Below, piece by piece: positions 34,901-46,900 of a stretch of 64,000 bases of DNA; the stretch's first letter is position 1; the number at the start of each line of letters is the position of its first letter. The DNA is taken from positions 32,351,912 through 32,415,911 of the forward strand of contig OZ026848.1 in NCBI GenBank assembly GCA_964023205.1, read 5' to 3'. A program made the position numbers and the translations under genes. Below the pieces are notes generated by a model that saw only the letters and a list, made by a program, of their open reading frames with translations, was not told the DNA's origin and did not search any database. This stretch comes from Lutraria lutraria. Its lineage: Eukaryota; Mollusca; Bivalvia; Venerida; Mactridae.

Positions 34901-37900
34901 TGATCTTATCACACAGTTAAAGCAAGAAATGGCACTGACTGTTGGTGCGGGAATAAAACTCAAGAAATGTTTGTTTGTTTGATTTGAACACGCCTGTTTG
35001 CATGAATAAAATATCATTGCTTCTTTCGAGTTCTGTCAGTTAACAAGATATTTTTGACGAACTATTTCATATCTAAATCTAAACAACATAAAGTACACCA
35101 GAAATGAATCATCATAAAATTTATCATAAAGTCGTGATAAAAATCATAATAAAGGTCATCATAAAAGTCATACCATTAAACATACATATGTAACGCATGA
35201 AGATGATAAATACAATGTACCAAGTTTGATTTAAATTGAATCGGTCATTTACGTAGAAAAAGTCCAGAGAAGAATGTGTTAGTCTGACCGATGTATCGTA
35301 CAAAATCATTTCATGTTTCTACATTTTCTGAAATTTAAGCGACGTTATCATCATTATTTCTATAAAAGACAATATTTATAAAAGAAAAAACTCCTTCACG
35401 GCGGATTGTATTACCCTGATTTATATAACATCAAATATTCACATGTATACGTTTCTGAACTACCTAGACAAGAACATAATGTCAAAATCAATAAATCATT
35501 GACCAACATTTTATTTGAAAAAAATCTGAACCAAGATACATTGTATATTTACAAAAACTTTCGAGACGAGATGTATAATGATGCACCATGGCGTGATAAG
35601 AAGGTGAACGCTTTTATATCAGGCATAAGATTTTTGTCGTAAAGTTTAAAATTACGAATTTATTATCAAGAGCGAAGAAAATTAAGCCTTCACACATTTC
35701 ACCCAATTACGCACATTTTATTACCAAATTTGTCTATATTTTGCTTCTATAAGACTTTAGTATAAACAATTCACCATAACCAAGTGCACTCTATGATACG
35801 TATATGTGGAAAATGTTAACAAGGAGTTCTGATAGGTTACCAAAGAGTTATGAGAGGTTACCAAGGAGTTCTGATAGGTTACCAAGGAATTCTGGTAGGT
35901 TACCAAGGCGTTCTGATAGGTTACCAAGGAGTTCTGGTAGGTTACCAAAGAGTTCTGGTGGGTTACCAAAGAGTTCTGAGAGGTTACTAAGGAGTTCTGA
36001 TAGGTTACCAAAGAGTTCTGGTAGGTTACCAAAGAGTTCTGGTAGGTTACTAAGGAGTTCTGGTAGGTTACCAAAAAGTTCTGGTAGGTTACCAAGGAGT
36101 TCTGGTGGGTTACCAAAGAGCTCTGGTAGGTTACCAAAGAGTTCTGGTAGGTTACCAAAGAGTTCTGATAGGTTACCAAGGAGTTCTGATAGGTTACCAA
36201 AGAGTTCTGGTAGGTTACCAAAGAGTTCTGATAGGTTATCAAAGAGTTCTGAGAGGTTACCAAGGAGTTCTGGTAGGTTACCAAGGAGTTCTGGTAGGTT
36301 ACTAAGGAGTTCTGGTAGGTTACCAAAAAGTTCTGGTAGGTTACCAAAGAGTTCTGAGAGGTTACCAATGAGTTCTGGTAGGTTACCAAGGAGTTCTGAT
36401 AGGTTACTAAGGAGTTCTGGTAGGTTACCAAAAAGTTCTGGTAGGTTACCAAGGAGTTCTGATAGGTTACCAAGGTGTTCTGATAGGTTACTAAGGAGTG
36501 TTTGGTAAACTGTACGCCTCGCATAACAGAAATGATTTATTGACAGCTTTCTCAACTAAACCTGTATAAATATCATGGAACTTAGTTATGGATAGTTCAC
36601 GCGATTTAAAATGTGTTAATATTATTGAAAAATCTTCCTGATTAATATAAGAATTAAAAGAATCATTATAAGAGACGTAACCGTCATATGATTCAACAGT
36701 ACAACTGTAGTTCGGACATTGTGCGATAATTGTAATACATGTTACTTATAGGATATGGAAATGAATACCATTATCTTAAAATGTCCAAAATACAATAACT
36801 TAGTGAAAAATTGAAAAAATATATAAAATTTATAGACTCCGTGTCGCGCAAATCTAGACTTATTCAATGATACATGTTGACAGTTTATATTAAGACAATG
36901 GTCCTTATTATCGTCACTAAGTCTAGCTATATGAGATACCTGACATTTTCAACCTACGATGTAATTAACTAGATCAAAATAACTCTATACCGTTATTAAT
37001 AATAATCACAAATGTTGCTTTAGAAACTGAAGGTTAATGCATGGGCACTCGATTCCGTTATTTTTATACGTTTACAGACGTTATTTTTCAATTTAACTAA
37101 TCAAACAACGCAAATCTGTCGAAAGAAATATCTTCAATTTGTTCCCTTATTGAGTGCACCAAGGTAGTGCAGTCGCCATTTTTTCGATTGACGGAAGTGG
37201 AAAAAAGCGTGGGTCCCGGCTTTCCTTCTAATCTGCACGAGCTTTTCGGGAACCTTGCTTTCACTGTAGTGTGCCCCAAATTTAAACGTTTTGACAGCTT
37301 TAAGAAGCCGGAACCCACGCTTATTTTCGTCACTTCCGTCAATCGAAAAAATGGCAAGTGCACTACCTTGGTGTTTTTTATACACCAAACCAAATAAGGT
37401 AAAGAAATTGAAGATTTTTCCTTCTACAGATTTGCGTTGTTTGATGAGTTGAATTGAAAAATAACTTCCATAAACGTATAAACTTCACGGAATCGAGTGC
37501 CTATGGGTTAATGGACTCCCGTACAAATGTATATACATTTTATTAGGGCACTTTCAAATTATTGTTAGAAAATAGAGTACGCGATCATTTGCTATTTAAA
37601 TGGTATATCTTCAATAGCATGCTCCCTTAAACAAACGGAATAATTTCCTCATCTGTGTAATATGAATCATTGTTTTACTTTGTTTGCTTAATTAAATATT
37701 CTCACGTTTTCTCTTCTGGATACAATGTTTTTTGCGTGTCGCAAAGGGATGTAATTGACAAGGAGGACTTCAGTAGACCGCATCAAACTTTTGTAACATC
37801 TCTCTAAGCTTCCACTGGGCTGTTTGTAACACCTTTTCATTATAAACCCACGTACAATGCAACCTCTCCAAAGCAACACTATATGGGAGCAGCAAATTTA

Positions 37901-40900
37901 TGTTGCTTTTGAGAGGCTGTTGCTCTATGGAGGTTGAAGTAATAGTTAAATTTTGCAGGGGGAAAAGATCACACTAATGTTGAAAGGAGGTTGTTTCTCA
38001 AGAGAGGGCCGATCTGGGGAGGCGGCATTGGATCTATTTACAGACCTATTTTCACTATGTCTATTTATAAACTTGATCATTAAAACCTCTTCCGTATTTA
38101 TACAGATTTATAGGTGATTTTTTCAGAACTGTCCGTATCACCAAACTTTATTCACTTCATCTAACACATTAATTCAACCTCAACTTAGACGTACATGAAA
38201 CAATAATACCAGCTCTTCACTTGATTAAATCAAAGAAAATATCAAATTAGTATAAAGCCAGTGAACTAGACTCGCCATTTCTCCTTTGTGACTCGCATAG
38301 TACGTCCCTTACTCTCTGCAGCTAACTGGCTAATACAATCTTGATTCATTACGTATTTAATCTGATCCTGGGCTACCTGTCAATCACACCAACAAGTTAC
38401 TGCTGTTGTTCGATATTTTCTTGGACGAGTTAAAGCTTGAATAATCTAGAAAGGCTAGGTTAGCAATTGCCTAATGCATTTCCGAAATTTGTTATCATTT
38501 CCTCAGTTTTAGTGTCTCAACCCTACCAAAGACACATCAGTAAGTAAGTAACATTACGTCTATAATCATGTTGGCTAGAAAACCAATCATGATTACATAA
38601 CTTCTGATTGGTTGCGTCTGAGCCGATTTTTTAACCGACTTGTAGAACAACTAAGTTTAAAGACCGATGGTATAAGGTTATGGAACCAGTATCAGAGTAG
38701 TATATTGACTGTATATTGACGTATATTGATAGTATATTGGCCGCATATTGATTGTATATTGGCCGAATATTGATTGTATATTGACGTATATTGATTGTAT
38801 ATTGGCCGCATATTGATTGTATATTGGCCGCATATTGATTGTATATTGACGTATATTGGCCGTATATTGATTGTATATTGGCCGCATATTGATTGTATAT
38901 TGGCCGCATATTGATTGTATATTGACGTATATTGATTGTATATTGGCCGCATATTGATTGTATATTGGCCGCATATTGATTGTATATTGACGTATATAGG
39001 CCGTATATTGATTGTATATTGGCCGCATATTGATTGTATATTGGCCGCATATTAACGTATATTGATTGTATATTGGCCGCATTTTGATTGTATATTGGCC
39101 GCATATTAATTGTAATATTGGCCGCATATTAATTGTAATATTGGCCGCATATTGATTGTATATTGGCCGCATATTGATTGTATATTGGCCGCATATTGAT
39201 TGTATATTGACGTATATTGATTGTATATTGACGTATATTGATTGTATATTGACCGCATATTGATTGTATATTGACGTATATTGGCCTTACATTAATTGTA
39301 TATTGGCCGCATATTGATTGTATATTGGCCACATATTGATTGTATATTGACGTATATTGATTGTATATTGGCCGCATATTAATTGTATATTGGCCGCATA
39401 TTGATTGTATATTGACTGTATATTGATTGTATATTGACTGTATATTGATTGTATACTGACTGGATATTGTCATGATATTGACTGGATATTGATTGTAAAT
39501 TGGCCTTATATTGATTGTATATTGGCCGCATATTAACGTATATTGATTGTATATTGGCCGCATTTTGATTGTATATTGGCCGCATATTAATTGTAATATT
39601 GGCCGCATATTAATTGTAATATTTGCCGCATATTGATTGTATATTGGCCGCATATTAATTGTATATTGGCTGCATATTGATTGTATATTGGCCGCATATT
39701 GATTGTATATTGGCCGCATATTGATTGTATATTGACGTATATTGATTGTATATTGACGTATATTGATTGTATATTGACCGCATATTGATTGTATATTAAC
39801 GTATATTGGCCTTACATTAATTGTATATTGGCCGCATATTGATTGTATATTGGCCACATATTGATTGTATATTGACGTATATTGATTGTATATTGGCCGC
39901 ATATTAATTGTATATTGGCCGCATATTGATTGTATATTGACTGTATATTGATTGTATACTGACTGGATATTGTCAGGATATTGACTGGATATTGATTGTA
40001 TATTGGCCTTATATTGATTGTATATTGTCAGTATATTGGCCGCATATTGATTGTATATTGGCCGCATATTGATTGTATATTTGCCGCATATTGATTGTAT
40101 ATTGACGTATATTGATTGTATATTGGCCGCATATTGATTGTATATTGGCCGCATATTGATTGTATATTGACGTATATTGGCCGTATATTGATTGTATATT
40201 GGCCGCATATTGATTGTATATTGGCCGCATATTAATTGTAATATTGGCCGCATATTGATTGTATATTGGCCGGATATTAATTGTATATTGGCCGCATATT
40301 GATTGTATATTGGCCGCATATTGATTGTATATTGGCCGCATATTGATTGTATATTGACGTATATTGATTGTATATTGACGTTTATTGATTGTATATTGAC
40401 CGCATATTGATTGTATATTGGCCTTATATTGGTTGTATATTGGCCGCATATTGATTGTATATTGGCCACATATTGATTGTATATTGACGTATATTGATTG
40501 TATATTGGCCGCATATTAATTGTATATTGGCCGCATATTGATTGTATATTGACTGTATATTGATTGTATATTGACTGGATATTGTCAGGATATTGACTGG
40601 ATATTGATTGTATATTGGCCTTATATTGATTGGATATTGTCAGTATATTGGCCGCATACTGATTGTATATTGGCCGCATATTGATTGTATATTGACGTAT
40701 ATTGATTGTATATTGGCCGCATATTAATTGTATATTGGCCGCATATTGATTGTATATTGACTGTATATTGATTGTATATTGATTGTATATTGACTGTATA
40801 TTGACTGGATATTGTCAGGGTATTGACTGGATATTGATTGTATATTGGCCTTATATTGACTGGTTATTGATTGTATATTGGCCTTATATTGATTGGATAT

Positions 40901-43900
40901 TGATTGTATATTGGCCTTATATTGACCGTATATTGATTGTATATTGGCCTTATATTGATTGTATATTGGCCGTATATTTATTGTATATTGACTGTATATT
41001 GTCTGTATATTGACCGTATATTGACTATATATTTAGTTATTGACCGTGTACTGACTGTGTGTATTACAACATTTTAGCCGTATTTCATACTTACAGAAGG
41101 ATTTTGATACATGCGTACTTGTCAACAGAATATTATTAACAAAACTTAACGTACTCCCGGAGAAATTAATTTCAAGAAATCATATATTATTCCGAATTTA
41201 ATTAAATTATGTTGTTTTTGCAAGATTTAATGCATAAGCTAAGTATCTTAACACCTGAGTCTAACATGAGAACATGGAATATTACAAGAAGAAACGTTCT
41301 GAGGGGGAGGTGTCAGGTTTTTGTCATGAGAACATAACAAAAGAGGTAGATTTTTTATCACACTCACATTGTAGTAATCACGACAAAACGTTCATTGACT
41401 GATTCTTGGAAGATGAAACTTCATTGTTAGGCTTTAAATGACATAAATCATTGGAGTTGTATGATTTATATATGCCATTACATAATAGTTGTCATCAGTA
41501 AATTATTGCTGCACACCTTAGGATATGAGAGAAACGTATTACAAAACTATATTGAATTAAAGTGATATAAAACTATATCTGCCAGTCCTTTTATTGGCGG
41601 AATAATTGTTTGTATGCGATAATAGTCATACCCAAGTACCTAAATTTAAATGATGAATGCTAAAAGCAATCTGTACATTTTTATAAGTAGCAATAAATAG
41701 AAATAAAAGGGAGGTAACTAATTATTAATCGACAAAATCAAGCATTTCAATGTACGCCTATGGTTTCGTTTTTTTACTTTTTTTCGCGAATGTGTCTATG
41801 CTCACTTTTGACCTATATTTCTTGGCATGGCGAATTAATTATTCAGAAGAAATTCCTCATTTTATTGGATGATTCGGAGGAAACTTTTCCTTCCATTCGA
41901 TGAAATCTATTAGCGCAGTAAAATTAAGACCACACTAACTTATAGAGAGTCTGCACTGTTTAATTTGTTCTTCTTGTGGTTGTAAAATTTGCAAAGTAAA
42001 ATTGTACGAAAATGTATTTTTCTGCGGTCTTAATAGTTCTATACCGTTTTTGACAAACATTTTAAATCTTATTTGAATTAATATACAGTACATATGACTA
42101 AATGTGTAATTTATTTGGGTGACCTAATATCAACATTTTAATGCGTGACCTAATCGGACTGCTAGGTGATATGTGGTGTTCACACGGTTCTATAACGGCA
42201 ATTTAGGAATTAAATAAAATGCATACATCATAACATCAAAGACATTTCGCGACTGTCTTTTTAAAGACATTTCTTGTGTCTTAATAAACAGTTGTTTGTT
42301 GCATATTTTTTACTTTAAAAAGCAAAACAGTACACTAATTGATGGACAATACTGCAAACACTACACTAGCTAGACGCCAGTTTGATAACTTAATTGTAAA
42401 GCTACCTAATTCATCAAAGGTTGAATGGAGGCATAAAATCACTCGGACGATACCAAGTTAACCGTATTACTACGCATCACCCCCTTAGAAATTTATGGAC
42501 GAACCTGAGATATTAAAGATTCAACTTAAAACAAACATACTTATTAAAAAAGTCTGAACACATCTAAATTAACTAAAAAAAAAACGGATTAAAAACCTCG
42601 ACTGACAAATAGCTAAAAAATCGTCTTAATACGTGATTAAAATTCACATTTCTCGCTTTTGTTCATTTGAGTGACAATTCAATATCCTTACACGCTAGAA
42701 ATGTCACAGACCAGCTCGGATATAGCGACTTGTGTGTGATTCTAACAATGCTTTGTTATGTCTAATGGAACTAAATCGAGAATTAATATTCCCTCAACGT
42801 GGCCTTATATACATAAACTTCAAACTTGTTCAATGTTTCTCTCGTAAACAGTATTTCTAGAACTGAAACTGGATTTTCTAAGTGGCTGATATCTTATAAT
42901 GTAAAATATTTCATCTTTTTTGTTACAATCAAGAAGATTTATTTGTCTAAAAGCACAAATGTCAACAACTATCTAGAGTGTATTGTTAATAAACTGTGTT
43001 GGTTCAGTTCAGTGACGTGTGGGTCTTGTATAAAAGTAATTTAAAAATAAAACAGTGTACTTTAATTGTTAGGAATGATAGAAGATTTAGGAGCGAGTGT
43101 AGTGAACTCGTTGTCTTGTAAAAGTGCAATATGAGTGTGACACTATACTGAACAAGTGATAGTTTATATAATATAGCGTAAGTATATGCAATAGTGTGAT
43201 GTCTTCATACGGTGTTTGGTTGTAAAATAATTGTACAAATATGAATACATGTAGTAGGGTTTTGAAAGGGTTATCGATGGTCTAGACGTAACGTGCTGAC
43301 TGGACTACTAAACGAAAGGTAGTGGTTTGGAAGCTCGGTTCCGGCTTTCAATATGTCAAGGACGCTTTTTTTAGTGTCCCCCTCCCAACTCCGAGCCAAG
43401 TACCGTTTTAAGAACATTACAGAAAACGGGGAGGCGCACATGGGTGCTTTACAACAGGTGCGACAAAGAACCAGGAAAAAACTATTCGGAGAGAGTAGGG
43501 ATACATGAATTAATCTCCTCTACCCTGTCATTGGGTAGCTCTTAAATGACCATAGCTGTAAAATAAATATGATGTAATGTTCACGAGATTAAATTGAAAG
43601 TCGACTTTGCAGCGTTTTAATTATTTCTGGGGGTAAATATAAATTTTCAAATTTTAATCAAGTTCAAGAAATTTTAATGAAATTAACTTGTGTATAATGT
43701 TCCTCGCCATGAACTCTCTCGTATGGAAGTGATATTGGCCTTTGTTGTAACTTTAGCATTTTGGGACATTTGTGTTTTGATCTCACATTAGAAAAAAGCA
43801 ATTATTACTAACCGTCAGTTTAATGATTATTTCATTTCGAGTTAATTAACATTTTATTGAATATAATCAAATTTTGATTTCGAATCAGTTAAAATTAAAT

Positions 43901-46900
43901 TCCAAGTTAATTTAAGATTTATTTCAATTAAATTTTATTTAAAATTAAGTGAATGAAAAAATTCCGCGTTTTTCTGAAAAATATGATGTCTTTTTTGGTC
44001 AATTATGTGAAACGGATCATTAATTGTCAGAATGTTGAAGAAAAATTTGACTTCTGTTTTGTTTGGTGAGGTATAAGTTCATGGTAATCACGTGATCGCT
44101 AGACAGAAAATTGAGCCGTCAGACAAAAATGTCAAAATATTCATTATTTAGTCATTGCCAAAATGATCTGGCGATAAAGTGGAGAAGTGCTGATCAGATT
44201 GACACATTGATTGTTCCCAGGAGGACTGGAATAGACAGACACTCGTGTTAATCTTCCAATGTCCGAACAATTTAAGTACACCCACAGACTTAAAAACCAC
44301 AAGAGCATCTGTTTTGCAAGTGGCCATACATAAATAAATTGATTGATAATAATGATTGTCAATTTAAGGTTTGTTTGTTTGTTTGTTTGTTTGTTTTATT
44401 TGTGTTTTACGAAGTCAGCGTCATATGAGGCGGACAGTTCACTTAACTATCGTTCCTGGGAAGGACCAGTACTAGACTCACATACTCCGAAAGCAACTGC
44501 CTACTTTCTCACATAAAAGAGACATGGTCGGTAGCAGGACCCTCTGAAAGGTCACAGTGATTTGAAGTCAGCTACCTTAACCACTCGACCACGGAGGCGG
44601 ATCGTCAATTCGAAGAAGATATATAGTATAACTAAGTGTAATACTAATACAAGATTTAGTTGAAAAAATAACATCATATATTAGCTTTTATTCATTCATT
44701 GATCATATAGTATAAGCATTTAATGCATACTTTGGAAGTAATTAATGCTTAAATCAATTAAATAATGAGCTACAGACGCCTTCAACGTTATCTAATTCTT
44801 GCTTAATAAAATTTCTCAATTTCTGTTATTTTGATGTACTGCAGATATTGTTGCTGAAATTGTTGTTGTTGTAGCTATAGTATGTGTTGTGGCTATTGTT
44901 GTCATTGTAGCTATTGTTGTCATTGTAGCTATTGTTGTATGCTGTAGTTATTGTTGTCATTGTAGCTATTGTTGTATGCTGTAGCTATTGTTGTCATTGT
45001 AGCTATTGTTGTATGCTGTAGTTATTGTTGTCATTGTAGCTATTGTTGTATGCTGTAGCTATTGTTGTCATTGTAGCTATTGTTGTATGCTGTAGCTATT
45101 GTTGTCATTGTAGCTATTGTTGTATGCTGTAGCTATTGTTGTAAATAGTAGCTATCGTTGTAAATACTAGCTATTGTTGTAAATAGTAGCTATTGTTGTC
45201 ATTGTAGCTATTTTTCTAATTGTGGTTTTTATCATTAATACGGTGGAGATTGTAGATAATTACTGTTCATCTTTTGATATTTAATAATAACCTACGTTAT
45301 TGTATTATATTATATACACACGTATCCGAGGTAACGGCCTATATTTACTGAGATAGGTCCATTCATAACACGACGGGTAATAAGACATTTCTATCTTTCC
45401 TAGCAGACAATCAGATGACAGTGTTTCAAATAATTACAAGTCTCTATGTCGTCTTAATGTCTCCTAAAGCAATGGAATATGTTATTTTCAAAAGAGAAGG
45501 CTGACTAGAATATTGTACATACTCGAGTCTAGAAATACTATCTGTTTTTTTTTAAAGATTCGTTAAAGAATTATACATACCCCAGCCAATAAAGTAGAAG
45601 AGTTTGAATGGTGCCTGCGTACTGAAAACACCCAGAACCAGACTGTGGTGTAAGAAAAACCCTTCTACAAACATCCAAAACACGTTAGCTAAAGTTGTAT
45701 ATTGGATTATTGCAGTAACAAGTTTACACAACCAATCCTGAAAAAAAGTAAAAATTAATCAAAGTACTGAAAGTACTCATCGAAACTGAACTTACGTAGA
45801 CTTCCGTTGCAACATGGAACGGGAACTAGTTTAACAATTGCATGGCGGATGTAGAAAAAACGAAGTACTTTGGTCCGCATCAAAATTCATGCGCGTCGAG
45901 CGAGTGACAACTTAGGAAAATTGAACTATCGTTCAGTTTAAAAAAAGACGAAACTACAATCGTACTAGCTTCTGTAATTTACTGATATAGGCATCGATGT
46001 GATGTGAAAATTAGTTGTATAACGCGTGGATTTGGATGATTTTGTGATACCAATTATACTTGATTGTTCACTTCTAGGCGTGGTTTAGAAACTTGAGATA
46101 AATACTCGTTACAGACGACAGAACTAGGCTAAACCTCGCTAAATCTCTCTAAATATATCACTTAGAGTGTACGGCTTAACCTAGGTAACCTTCCTCTGGT
46201 GATTAGATTTAAGTGTTGTTGTTTTTTTACAGTATTTGTCAATTAAAATATTTCTTAGAATAGAAAACGATCGTTTACAAACTATTGCATTTGATTACAT
46301 TCTCAAAGAATCTCGTTTTTAACTGTAGAGATCTATTGTAATAATGATTTACACAAATCTAATTTTATTTGCGATATAAATAAAATAGAACATGTTTGTA
46401 TTTGTCGCGATCAAAATTATTATCAAATAGATATTTGTAGAAAATTGACCCTAGTTGAAATATCGCCTGTCAGAGATTCCAGCACTAAGTCCATGCATAT
46501 TAACTGTATCGCTTGTTACCCCCCCCCCACAAGGTCCTTATTTACTTTATAGCCTATTAGCGCTCCCTCACGAGGTCGCTATAAATATTAACTGTATCCC
46601 ATATTAGAACTTCAAATATGGGGCCCATATTAGCTGTATTACCTCTTAGCGCTCCCCTCACGGGGCCCTCACTTGTTTATTTATTTATTGAGGACCGGTA
46701 TCTTCCAATGTCCAGTTGAAATATGTAGGTCATAAAGCAACAAACTACGGTCTAATTATATATATGACATTGTTAACATTAATTATGAATGGAGGAGACA
46801 TACGTAATTATACATATATAGATGTTGTCACGTTTGTTCGTCCCAAATGTCAAGAATTAGATGATCGACCTTTGTCTTATACCACACAATAATACAAATA

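Noticed and set aside
35757..36555. Overlapping frames of 230-255 codons on both strands
   Set aside because: A 21-bp tandem array keeps frames open. There is no start context, domain or splice support.
37097..37397. Overlapping frames of about 80-100 codons
   Set aside because: Mirror-image arms of a palindromic MITE generate paired frames on both strands.
38631..40679. A 516-codon minus-strand frame
   Set aside because: It is a 22-bp satellite (66-bp triple unit). Composition is purely periodic.
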